Assembly: GCF_027924185.1 (NCBI RefSeq)
Contig: NZ_BRVO01000002.1
Coordinates: 682,001-746,000, forward strand
Length of the DNA: 64,000 nt
From: Neptunitalea lumnitzerae
GTDB lineage: Bacteria > Bacteroidota > Bacteroidia > Flavobacteriales > Flavobacteriaceae
Direction of reading: 5' to 3'
In this document: positions 1-8,502 of the stretch, one piece after another
Numbering within the stretch: position 1 is the stretch's first letter
Layout of the letters: every line of letters begins with the position of its first letter
Notes under the pieces: model-generated
The model's input: the letters and a program-made list of their open reading frames with translations, nothing else
Databases searched by the model: none
What the model was told of the DNA's origin: nothing
Made by a program: the position numbers and the translations under genes

Positions 1-1364
1 CTACCTATCTCCGCTGGTTTGTTAGGGTTTCCTCCCCAATCTACCACCTGTAATTGTTCTGGTTTAAACCAAAATAAAGCATTAGTACCTTTATTTAGTA
101 ACAAAGCTAAAACACCAGAAGCCACTTCTTTATACTCAAAACCTTCAGCATACATACTTGAAAGTTTATTGGTATAAAAAATATCATTTTCAGAAATTTC
201 ACTTAAAAGCCATTGCTTTAAATTTTCAATTTGGATAACAGAAGGCGTTTGCCCTATTAAGGTAGTTTCTCCATCCATTATAATTGCCGCACCCTTAGCT
301 TCTGTTAACCCAATTAAATTAGTATCATATCCAGATAACCCTTCTACTATATTCCAGTTGATACTCATTTGCTTTACCAACTTAGACCTGATAATAGACG
401 ATTCATTAACCTTTTTTAAAGAGCTATTGAATGATCTTAACCCTAATTGAGTAGAAAATACCTGTGTTAAAAACTTTACAGAAAGTCGCTTATGATAACT
501 TAAAATTTTTGGAGAATAATGATGACAAGCAATAAGCCCCCATAACGTATTGTTATATACAATTGCAGCAGTTAGTGTACCTTTTACTTTCATATTCTCT
601 AAATATTCCACGTGAATTAAAGAAGGTGCTCTTAATTCACTTTTAGACATATCAAGAATATCATTGGACAAAGGAGATAATTCTGGCTCAAAGGTAGCAG
701 CTTCTCTTGTAACTTCAGAAATAAGCCTCACCCCTTGACTCATAAATAGCTTTCGAGCTTGCTGAGGTATATCTGTAGCAGGATAATGCAATCCTAACCA
801 ACTTTCTAAATGAGGTTCTCTGGCTTCAGAAACAACTTGACCATTCCAGTTTTCATCAAATTGATAAATCATTACCCTATCATAACCAAGAAAATCTTTA
901 ACCATCTGTGCTGTCATGTCGCACATCTCCATTTCATCCTTTGCATTATCAAGCTTGGTAATAATCTGTGTAAGCTGTTGTTGCTGAGCTATAGCATCTA
1001 TACTTTCTTTAATGGGCTCAAATTCTAAAATCAAATGTTCGTTAGAAACATTCGGATTTATTAAAAAATGTTCCCCCTTCTCACTAACATATTCATAAGG
1101 TCCTAAATCGTTATTATTAAGACCTTCCATAATTAAATTAGAAAGCTTTTCTCCTATAATAGCACTAACATCTTCATTTAAATAGGTTTTATCAAAACTT
1201 ATAAAATCAGATATATTAGTACTGTATTGTGAAATGGTGAAATTCTTAATATCTACTACAAGAATAAAACCAAATAACTGAACTCTATTTAACTTATGTA
1301 TTGGTTCCTTATCGCAATTTGTAAGGTCTACTTTTTGCGGATATAAATTAGAAGGTGTTGCCAT
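1..1364 (-). CDS. Bacteriophytochrome, N-terminal 454 residues (3' end outside window)
   Basis: A red/far-red light sensor expected to bind biliverdin in the cytoplasm. The frame is open from the ATG at 1364 to the window edge, so the C-terminal output domain is not visible. The order is PAS, GAF, start of PHY. Cys17 sits in TNCDKEPIHKLNRVQLFG, which matches the biliverdin-attaching Cys motif of bacterial phytochromes. The GAF domain has YQFDENWNGQVVSEAR, a PATDIPQQAR segment (the DIP motif) and LWGLIACHHYSPK with the chromophore-contacting His. The last visible part, VVDWGGNPNKPAEIG, is typical of the PHY domain. The start codon overlaps the stop of the upstream CheB-CheR kinase gene (TAATG), so the two are almost certainly translationally coupled. 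By analogy the missing C-terminus is a histidine kinase; that is inference. Confidence 0.93.
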   Translation of the reverse strand, partial: MATPSNLYPQKVDLTNCDKEPIHKLNRVQLFGFILVVDIKNFTISQYSTNISDFISFDKTYLNEDVSAIIGEKLSNLIMEGLNNNDLGPYEYVSEKGEHFLINPNVSNEHLILEFEPIKESIDAIAQQQQLTQIITKLDNAKDEMEMCDMTAQMVKDFLGYDRVMIYQFDENWNGQVVSEAREPHLESWLGLHYPATDIPQQARKLFMSQGVRLISEVTREAATFEPELSPLSNDILDMSKSELRAPSLIHVEYLENMKVKGTLTAAIVYNNTLWGLIACHHYSPKILSYHKRLSVKFLTQVFSTQLGLRSFNSSLKKVNESSIIRSKLVKQMSINWNIVEGLSGYDTNLIGLTEAKGAAIIMDGETTLIGQTPSVIQIENLKQWLLSEISENDIFYTNKLSSMYAEGFEYKEVASGVLALLLNKGTNALFWFKPEQLQVVDWGGNPNKPAEIG

Positions 1365-4300
1365 TACTCATCTATTTTTATTTTAAAATAAAAGGTACTT
1401 CCGTATCCGTATTGTGAATCTACCCATAACTTACCTTCGTGTAATTTTACAATTTTCTCGCAATGTGCTAATCCAACACCTGTCCCCTCATATTTCTCTT
1501 CTGTTGGTACTCTCTTGAAAATTGTGAAAATAGAATCTATATCTTCTTCTTTAATACCTATACCATTATCTGCTATAGAAAACACATAGTAATCATCATC
1601 TCTAAAGGAAGAAACCTTTATGATAGGTTTCTCATTTTTCTTTCTATATTTCAGTGCATTACCAATAAGGTTTTGGAACAATAAACGAAGTTCTGTTTTA
1701 TATGCATCTATCTTTGGCATTTGTCCTACATGCACGGTTGCATCACACTCTCTAATTCTTTTACTTAAATCGTATAATACTACATTTACCAGCTCCTTAA
1801 CATTAACATTTTCCTTTACCTTATTCTGTCCAATTCTACTATGCTCTAAAAGAGCTCTAATTTGCTTACTTAAACGCCCAGCAGCATCAAAAATGTATTC
1901 TAGATACTCTTTCCCCTTATCTTCTAAATTGTCGCTGAATTTCTTTAATATTAATTCACTACCAAATCTTATGGTTCCCAGTGGTTCTTGTAAGTCATGA
2001 GAACAAATAGATACAAATTGTTCTAACTCTTTATTAGCTTGTTGCAAATTCTCTTTCTCAACATTTAATTGTTTCTGAACTAATTTTAGCTCTGTAACAT
2101 CTAGTAAAGTAGATTTAGACAACGTTAAATTAGACATCTCATCCTCTACCAAATTAGTATTTAAAATGGTTTGAATCTCTGTACCTTTTTTGGTTTTATA
2201 GGTAACCTCAACATTACGTAACTTTTTCTCTTTTCTAAGTTCATCCATTAACTTTATCCCTACAATTTTTTGATTATCAGGATATAAATCTAGTATTGGT
2301 GAACCTATAGCCTCTTCTTTAGAAGCAAAGCCCATTCTAAATAAAAACAACTTATTACATTCCATAATAATACCTGTATCTATATTAACACTTACGTGCA
2401 TTACAGGGTCATCATTATAAAACGACTTAAATTTTTCTTCGCTTCGTTTCAGCTTTAATTGAGACTGATACATTTTTTCAACATCAATAAAACTAATTAC
2501 CACCCCTTCAATACTATCTTTTAAAGAAATAAAAGGTGAAATTCTTTTTATAAAATGTTTTCCACTTCTACTAACAACATTTCTTTCAAATACTTTAGAA
2601 GATTCCATAACTACCTTAGCATTTTTTACTATGAAATCTTGCTCCTCATTAAAATTAGAAATAAAGTTGCTTATATGTCTACCTAAATCTTGAGGTAATA
2701 AGTTAAAATGCTCTTTAATAGACGGCGTAAACTTCCTTATATTCAAATCTTTATCCAAAAACAAAGAACCAATATTAGTACTATTCAATAAGTTATTAAT
2801 ATCAGCATTTAATAATGCCAAGTCCTCCATTTTCTGAAGATTTTCAGAATTTACAGTATGTAACTCTTCATTAACACTCTGCAGTTCTTCATTGGTACTT
2901 TGTAACTCTTCATTTGCTGCTAATAATTCTTCGTTAGTAGCTTGTAATTCTTCATTGCTAGTTTCAGTTTCTTCAATCGATTTTTTAAGATGTTGTTTAG
3001 TTTCGTCAAGCTCCTCTTCTAAATCTTTGATGCGCTTGGCAGCACTTTCAGACACCGATGCTATTTCTGTAATAGTACTTTCAGAAGGTTCAGTATCTAC
3101 AAAAGTGATAATATATTCATAATCATCGCCTTTCTCTATTGGTTTGATTATTAATGAAACTAATAAAGACTCATCTCCCTTCTGATATAATATATTTTGG
3201 TATGAAAATTTTTCTTGAGATCTTTTTGACTTATTTACAGAGGTAGTTACTGGAATTTTGAGTTCTTCCGGTAACATTTTTAAAAGGTTTGTAGTAAAAC
3301 CTCTATCAGGAAGCTCTACATACTTCTTAAGTTCCCCCTGTGCTTCTATTATATTATACTGACTATTTACATGAACACTTGCAGCACCAAACTGTTCTAA
3401 TATAGCCGCTCCTATAATATCTGTAAACTTGTTATTTTCTATTCTTTTTGTTTCTATTTTATTTGAATTCTTTAATTCGTGATATACCATATTTCTATCA
3501 CTTGTAGATTTTAAAACCTCCGTTTTCAATCGGTTAGAAGTTTGAATATTTCTAAAGATTTTCCATTTTCTATCAATTTCTTCAAAATTATCTCCAACCA
3601 ATCCTAAATTCTCACTACTTCCTAAAAATAGTACACCTCTTTCCGTTAATGAATAATGTAGCACATGAAGAGCCCTTTGTTGCACTAAACTTTGCAAGTA
3701 AATTAATAAATTTCTACATACTGCTAAATCGATACCCTTAAAAGGAGGATCTTTAATAATGTTGTGTCTTGAAAAAATGACATTAGATCTTAAGAACTCC
3801 TTTACCTTAAATCCATTCCCGATATCTTGAAAATATTTATGCAATTTATCAGACGGTATATCATTAGTAATTGCATTACTATATTCTCCCTTACTCGCAA
3901 TATCAATATGGTTTAAAGATATATCGGTAGCAAATATTTTAAGGTCTATCTCTTTATTTTGTCTTTCAATTTCTTCATAAAACAGCATTGCTAAGCTGTA
4001 GGTCTCTTCTCCGGTACTACAGCCTACATCCCAAATTTTTATAATATCACCATCTGATTTAGAAGAAACAATTTCTGGAATAACTTTATGTTCTATGGTT
4101 TGCCAAGCATTTTCATCTCTAAAAAATTTAGTTACCCCTATCAATATTTCTTCATAAAGAATAGGTATCTCTCTTGGATTTTTTAGAATATAATCATAAT
4201 ACTCCTCTATCGTATGAAATTTAAGAATATTAATTCTTTTATTAATTCTACGAATAAGTGTAGGCTTCTTATAAAGTTCAAAATCAAGGTCTGTAGAATT

Positions 4301-4948
4301 TTTTAGAAGACTCGTAATCTCTGATAAAACATTACTATCTAAAATTTGATGAACATCTGGACTATCACAATCTTGAGTATTGAAATAATCATCAATTTCT
4401 TTACTTATTTCTTCGGTAGGTAAAATAAAATCTACTAACCCAGTATTAATGGCACTTTGAGGCATTCCATCAAACTTAGCCTGTGCAGGTTGCTGCGCCA
4501 CCACTAAACCACCATGTTTTTTTACCGATACAATTCCTTTAGACCCGTCTGCTCCAGTACCACTTAAAATAACACCAACAAATCTATTTTTATAATAAGC
4601 TGATGCCGACTCAAAAAGCATATCTATAGGCAAGTTTACGCCATGCGTTTCAGGCTTATCAATCAATTTAAAGAAACCATCTTCAATAATTAAATTATTC
4701 TTTGGTGGTATTAAATAAATTGTATTAACCTCTACTGCCGTACTATTTTCAATTTCTTTAATTGGAATATTGGTGTTTTTGGCAAGAAGCTCATTCATTA
4801 AGCTCTTGTGATCTGGAGAAAGATGCTGAATGACTATAAAAGTAAACGGACATTCATCATCAATGTTTGAAAAAAAAGAATTTAAAGACTCTAAACCTCC
4901 TGCACTGGCACCTAGTGCCACCACAATTTGATCAAGCTTTTTTTGCAT
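1364..4948 (-). CDS. CheB-CheR-PAS-histidine kinase fusion protein
   Basis: A 1194-residue multi-domain cytoplasmic signalling protein. CheB-type methylesterase domain (about 5-185) has the triad Ser15 (GASAGG), His42 (VIQHLSPDH) and Asp134 (GTGADG). CheR-type methyltransferase (about 210-465) has the SAM-binding segment WDVGCSTGEET at 306-315 and CRNLLIYL. A PAS-like region (about 510-620) is followed by a striking coiled coil (about 636-710) of repeated NEEL heptads. Two more PAS domains (about 715-830 and 840-955) precede HisKA with His984 (ICSHDLQEP) and a HATPase_c domain (N box NLIGNALKY, DNGIGI, GTGVGL). There is no N-terminal receiver domain, unlike classical CheB. No chemoreceptor, CheA or CheW gene is nearby, so a sensory rather than chemotactic role is more likely. 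It is the first gene of an operon with the phytochrome. Confidence 0.95.
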   Translation of the reverse strand: MQKKLDQIVVALGASAGGLESLNSFFSNIDDECPFTFIVIQHLSPDHKSLMNELLAKNTNIPIKEIENSTAVEVNTIYLIPPKNNLIIEDGFFKLIDKPETHGVNLPIDMLFESASAYYKNRFVGVILSGTGADGSKGIVSVKKHGGLVVAQQPAQAKFDGMPQSAINTGLVDFILPTEEISKEIDDYFNTQDCDSPDVHQILDSNVLSEITSLLKNSTDLDFELYKKPTLIRRINKRINILKFHTIEEYYDYILKNPREIPILYEEILIGVTKFFRDENAWQTIEHKVIPEIVSSKSDGDIIKIWDVGCSTGEETYSLAMLFYEEIERQNKEIDLKIFATDISLNHIDIASKGEYSNAITNDIPSDKLHKYFQDIGNGFKVKEFLRSNVIFSRHNIIKDPPFKGIDLAVCRNLLIYLQSLVQQRALHVLHYSLTERGVLFLGSSENLGLVGDNFEEIDRKWKIFRNIQTSNRLKTEVLKSTSDRNMVYHELKNSNKIETKRIENNKFTDIIGAAILEQFGAASVHVNSQYNIIEAQGELKKYVELPDRGFTTNLLKMLPEELKIPVTTSVNKSKRSQEKFSYQNILYQKGDESLLVSLIIKPIEKGDDYEYIITFVDTEPSESTITEIASVSESAAKRIKDLEEELDETKQHLKKSIEETETSNEELQATNEELLAANEELQSTNEELQSVNEELHTVNSENLQKMEDLALLNADINNLLNSTNIGSLFLDKDLNIRKFTPSIKEHFNLLPQDLGRHISNFISNFNEEQDFIVKNAKVVMESSKVFERNVVSRSGKHFIKRISPFISLKDSIEGVVISFIDVEKMYQSQLKLKRSEEKFKSFYNDDPVMHVSVNIDTGIIMECNKLFLFRMGFASKEEAIGSPILDLYPDNQKIVGIKLMDELRKEKKLRNVEVTYKTKKGTEIQTILNTNLVEDEMSNLTLSKSTLLDVTELKLVQKQLNVEKENLQQANKELEQFVSICSHDLQEPLGTIRFGSELILKKFSDNLEDKGKEYLEYIFDAAGRLSKQIRALLEHSRIGQNKVKENVNVKELVNVVLYDLSKRIRECDATVHVGQMPKIDAYKTELRLLFQNLIGNALKYRKKNEKPIIKVSSFRDDDYYVFSIADNGIGIKEEDIDSIFTIFKRVPTEEKYEGTGVGLAHCEKIVKLHEGKLWVDSQYGYGSTFYFKIKIDE

Positions 4949-5096
4949 ATATAATTAGGGTATCGAATAAAATAACACTGGGTGATAATGCTATCTGTTT
5001 TATTTGTTTAAAAGTAATTATAAACCTTTAATTTTGCAAAAATTATAATTAATGTCTACCTATTTAATATCAATTCAAATAAAAATGCTTACAAGT

Positions 5097-5750
5097 TTAA
5101 TCTTTAACAACAACAATGGTTGCCTTAAAACCTGTGTACAAATTCCATTGGGTTGATGAGAGTACATTCTCATTATCATCAAAAATTATCAATTCTGCTG
5201 TATTAGGAAATGATGACCCCATATTAAGTGCAGTAAAATCAATTCTATTTAAACCAACAGGTAAATCTACTACTACTCCTTTAAACTTACCTTCTAAAAG
5301 CATATTAGCATTTACAACAGTATCGTTTAAAGCTATTTCTATTCTATCGCCATCAACGTATTGATAGTCTCTACAAACTATTTTAAGTTTTTTAGCACTA
5401 GTTCTCACATCTCCTAAAAACTGGTCTCTTTTAAACTGCGATAAATCAACGTTGCCTTCTGTTAAAGACTTGTTTACTTTATTTACTACCTTATCTCCCG
5501 TATTTTTTAAAAACTCTTCTTGTGGAAGCATTGAAATTTCCTTCTTTTCTTCTCCAAAATTAGATTGTGTAGTGGGCTGTTTGCCAGGTAACAAAGACAA
5601 ATTGACTTTAGGGGCCACTGTTGTAGTTGTAGTGGTATTCTCTTCAGCTTTAATATTTAAATTACCAGACTTAGTACCATCAGTTACCTGAGCAACTGAT
5701 ACAGAAATACATACAAGTAAAAATAATATAGATAAATAAACCGATTTCAT
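5097..5750 (-). CDS. Secreted protein of unknown function (217 aa)
   Basis: I do not recognise the family. The N-terminus is a clear Sec signal peptide (MKSVYLSILFLLVCISVSVA, cleavage before QVTDG), followed by a low-complexity stretch of six threonines around residue 40 and a Pro/Gln/Asn-rich linker. The C-terminal half (about 115-217) alternates short hydrophobic strands (IVCRDYQYVDGDRIEIALND, GVVVDLPVGLNRIDF) and looks like a beta-sandwich domain. Two lysine-rich stretches precede it. It lies 148 bp upstream of the CheB-CheR kinase gene on the same strand; the AT-rich gap between them shows no hairpin terminator, so co-transcription is possible but not shown. Confidence 0.75.
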   Translation of the reverse strand: MKSVYLSILFLLVCISVSVAQVTDGTKSGNLNIKAEENTTTTTTVAPKVNLSLLPGKQPTTQSNFGEEKKEISMLPQEEFLKNTGDKVVNKVNKSLTEGNVDLSQFKRDQFLGDVRTSAKKLKIVCRDYQYVDGDRIEIALNDTVVNANMLLEGKFKGVVVDLPVGLNRIDFTALNMGSSFPNTAELIIFDDNENVLSSTQWNLYTGFKATIVVVKD

Positions 5751-5851
5751 AAATAACTAAACTCCAATTATTTGTAAAAATAAAAAAATTTCATATCCAC
5801 AAGTTGTTTAAGCTTATAATTTAACAAAATTTTACTTATTCAAAAATTAAA

Positions 5852-5881
5852 AAAGCCTTCTTACGCTGGTAAGAAGGCTTT
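5852..5881 (-). terminator. Intrinsic terminator after the GH43 gene
   Basis: A perfect stem of 12 bp (AAGCCTTCTTAC pairing with GTAAGAAGGCTT) around a 4-base loop. On the minus strand it is followed by a T-rich run. It lies 22 bp past the GH43 stop codon. Confidence 0.85.
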
Positions 5882-5902
5882 AATGTACGACTCTAAATTT
5901 GT

Positions 5903-6898
5903 TTATTGAATCTGAGGTACTCCTTTTTCAGTTCTTACTACTTTTTTTAGTAATCCATTTTCATCATATTCCAATTTATCTACACAAACACTTCTTCTAA
6001 AAGGACCTCCATTAGGCAATCCTGCATTATGATAAAAAAAGTAATCGTTTCCTTTAAAGTTAACTATAGCCTGGTGGTTTGTAGGAGAATTGGGTAATGT
6101 ATCATTTAAAACTCCCCTATAGGTCCATGGGCCTTTTATACTTTTAGCTGTAGCATAATCTGTTCTAGATGGATAAGCTGCCGCATATGACATATAATAA
6201 GTATCTCCTTTTTTATGAATAAATGGTGCTTCAAAGAAATTGGTTAATCCTTCTACATTTTCAATAGGACCATCTAATTCAACCATATTATCTTTTAACT
6301 TAACCATTCTAACTTCTCCCCACGAACCCCAAAACATATATACTTCACCATCATCATCTACATATACAGCAGGATCTATATCTAAAGGTATTGTATTTTT
6401 AGTGCTATCAACTACAATGGCTTTACCTATGGGATCAGAATACGGTCCTAAAGGATGATCTGCAACAGCAACACCAATTGCAAACCCCTCATGAACTCGT
6501 GTTAAAGAATCTTTATGAACCATTGGTACATACCACCAAAATTTACCATGATTTTCTACACAATGACCAGCAAATGCATTATGTGAAGCCCAATCAAAAC
6601 TGTCTACTGAGAGTTTTACACCATGATTCGTCCAATTAACCATATCTGTAGTAGAAAAAATATACCAATCATGCATTTTAAAACCTTCTTTTCCCTCTGG
6701 CGTTTGGTCACTTCCCGCAAAAAGATACAAAGTGTCCTTATAAGCCATTACACAAGGGTCAGCTGTTAGTGGACTTTTAAATAATGGGTTACCACTATAT
6801 TTCAATTCTTCTGATTGTACTTTTTTGGCAGTTTCATTACAACTTAGAATAGCAAGAGATACTGCAAATAAAAAAATAACTGATACTATTTTTTTCAT
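5903..6898 (-). CDS. Glycoside hydrolase family 43 lipoprotein
   Basis: Predicted five-bladed beta-propeller glycosidase acting on arabinose- or xylose-containing (or related) glycans, exported as a lipoprotein. The N-terminus has a lipobox ending at Cys20 (LAILSC). The three GH43 acidic residues are visible: Asp47 in LTADPCVMAYKDTLYLF (general base), Asp175 in LDIDPAVYVDDDGEVYMFWGSW (pKa modulator) and Glu223 in FFEAPFIHKKGDTYYMSY (general acid). At 331 residues it holds only the catalytic propeller, with no extra carbohydrate-binding module. It stands alone: no SusC/SusD pair or other glycosidase is next to it, so it is not in an evident polysaccharide utilisation locus. Substrate cannot be told from the sequence. 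Confidence 0.9.
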   Translation of the reverse strand: MKKIVSVIFLFAVSLAILSCNETAKKVQSEELKYSGNPLFKSPLTADPCVMAYKDTLYLFAGSDQTPEGKEGFKMHDWYIFSTTDMVNWTNHGVKLSVDSFDWASHNAFAGHCVENHGKFWWYVPMVHKDSLTRVHEGFAIGVAVADHPLGPYSDPIGKAIVVDSTKNTIPLDIDPAVYVDDDGEVYMFWGSWGEVRMVKLKDNMVELDGPIENVEGLTNFFEAPFIHKKGDTYYMSYAAAYPSRTDYATAKSIKGPWTYRGVLNDTLPNSPTNHQAIVNFKGNDYFFYHNAGLPNGGPFRRSVCVDKLEYDENGLLKKVVRTEKGVPQIQ

Positions 6899-6991
6899 TT
6901 ATTAAAATTTGATTAGCTAATAAGTTGCAATTTAATAATTATTTTATAAATGTATATTACACACTTATTTATTTTAAATTATTTAATTAAA

Positions 6992-7029
6992 AAAGTGGGA
7001 CTGCTATCATAAGATAACAGCCCCACTTT
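6992..7029 (-). terminator. Intrinsic terminator of the RND efflux operon
   Basis: A 17-bp stem with wobble or mismatch positions (6992-7008 pairing with 7013-7029) around a 4-base loop, followed on the minus strand by a T-rich run. It lies 33 bp beyond the last gene of the operon. Confidence 0.85.
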
Positions 7030-7062
7030 ACATATTACTACTACAACTTAACTTTTAAACTT

Positions 7063-8502
7063 TTATTGCCATCCCCCTCCTAGTGCTCTATATACGTTTA
7101 CAGAAGCGTTTAATTGTTGCATTTTGGTTTCAACAAGTTCTAATTTTGTCTCTAAGGCATCACGTTGCGTCATTAAAACCTCCATATAATCTGCCCTAGC
7201 CGATTTAAATAAATCATTGGAAATTTTAATGGACTTAGTCAATGCAGCTACTTGTTGAGATTTCAAATTATAACGCTGCTCTAAATTATCAATTTTGGAA
7301 AGCTGATTTGCCACCTCTATGTAAGCGTTTAAAACCGTTTGCTCATAATTATAAACTGCTTGTAATTGCTTTGCATTTGCAGCACTATAGGTAGCTTTTA
7401 TCTCATTTCTATTAATTAACGGAGCTAAAATATCACCTCCTATAGAATACAGTAGAGACTCTGGTGTATTTAAGAGATACTTCGTATTAAAAGCCTGATA
7501 ACCTATCCCAGCTGAAATTCCTAAAGAAGGATAAAAACGAGCTTTAGCTACTTTTACATCTAATTTTGATGCTGCCAACTCAAACTCTGCTTGTCTTACA
7601 TCCGGACGATTTTGTAATAAATCAGACGGAACTCCTTTCTGTAAAGTTTCTGGAACTGAAGCTAAAAACATATCCGAATTTCTTTGAATGTGTTGCGGAT
7701 ATCTACCCAATAAATAATTAATCTTATTTTCGGTTTCTACAATAGACTGCTTAATAGCAAATTGTAAGCTTTTACTATTTAACAATTCGGCCTCAAATTT
7801 TTGCACTGCTAACTCAGTAACCTGAGCCGCTTCTTTTTGTAATTTTACAATGCGCAAAGCATTAGACTGAATTGATATGTTCTGATTTACAATATCTAAT
7901 TGATTATCTAACGCCAACAATTCATAATAAGAGTTAGCTATCTCCGCAATTAAATTAGTCACTACAAAGTTTTTACCTTCTACAGAACCTAAGTATCTGC
8001 TTACCGCGGCTTTTTTAGAATTTCTCAATTTTTTCCAAATATCAACTTCCCAAGAGGCATACGCACCAAACATATAATCTTGTAAAGGTTCTGGCATTTC
8101 TTCTCCAGGTCTTATGTCAGTTGTAGCCTCGCTTGCACCAAGGCTAGTATATCTAGCTTTTTTATCTACCCCTGCTCCAGCTTTCAAACCAACAAATGGT
8201 AAATATTCACCTTTTTTCGCTTTTACCTCACTCTGTGCAATTCTAATTTCTTGCAAAGTCATATTAAGTTCCTGATTATTTTCAAGAGCTACATTTATTA
8301 AAGCTGCTAAATCAGGGTCTTTAAAATAATCTTTCCAATTTACTACAGAGGCATTTGTTGTATCTGAAGTATTACCAGCATATTGCTCTGGCAAGTTTAT
8401 TTGCTCTTCTCTTTGAACTACTTCCGGTAACTTACAAGAAGTAAATTGTGTAGCAACCCCAAGAATAAAAAGGTATGTATATAATCTTTTAGTTGTTTTC
8501 AT
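7063..8502 (-). CDS. TolC-like outer-membrane efflux lipoprotein (RND outer-membrane factor)
   Basis: The outer-membrane channel of a tripartite efflux pump, 479 residues, of the NodT/OprM type. A lipobox ends at Cys23 (QFTSC). The two outer-membrane-efflux repeats are visible, with long alpha-helical hairpin segments (for example the region around ANSYYELLALDNQLDIVNQN) and the second repeat beginning near RPDVRQAEFELAASKLDVKVA, a family hallmark. It ends in the usual ALGGGW motif. Its start lies within the pump gene (14-bp overlap), so it is the last, translationally coupled gene of the adaptor-pump-channel operon. Substrate is unknown. Confidence 0.93.
   Translation of the reverse strand: MKTTKRLYTYLFILGVATQFTSCKLPEVVQREEQINLPEQYAGNTSDTTNASVVNWKDYFKDPDLAALINVALENNQELNMTLQEIRIAQSEVKAKKGEYLPFVGLKAGAGVDKKARYTSLGASEATTDIRPGEEMPEPLQDYMFGAYASWEVDIWKKLRNSKKAAVSRYLGSVEGKNFVVTNLIAEIANSYYELLALDNQLDIVNQNISIQSNALRIVKLQKEAAQVTELAVQKFEAELLNSKSLQFAIKQSIVETENKINYLLGRYPQHIQRNSDMFLASVPETLQKGVPSDLLQNRPDVRQAEFELAASKLDVKVAKARFYPSLGISAGIGYQAFNTKYLLNTPESLLYSIGGDILAPLINRNEIKATYSAANAKQLQAVYNYEQTVLNAYIEVANQLSKIDNLEQRYNLKSQQVAALTKSIKISNDLFKSARADYMEVLMTQRDALETKLELVETKMQQLNASVNVYRALGGGWQ

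Noticed and set aside
810-1028. Plus-strand open frame of 72 codons
   Set aside because: It is antisense to the continuous phytochrome frame, which carries clear PAS, GAF and PHY motifs; the antisense translation has no protein-like features.
1364-4948. Reading the CheB and CheR modules as part of a chemotaxis operon
   Set aside because: No chemoreceptor, CheA, CheW or flagellar gene is near, and the modules are fused to PAS and kinase domains, a known sensory fusion type.
5903-6898. Polysaccharide utilisation locus around the GH43 gene
   Set aside because: No SusC/SusD pair, sulfatase or further glycosidase lies next to it.
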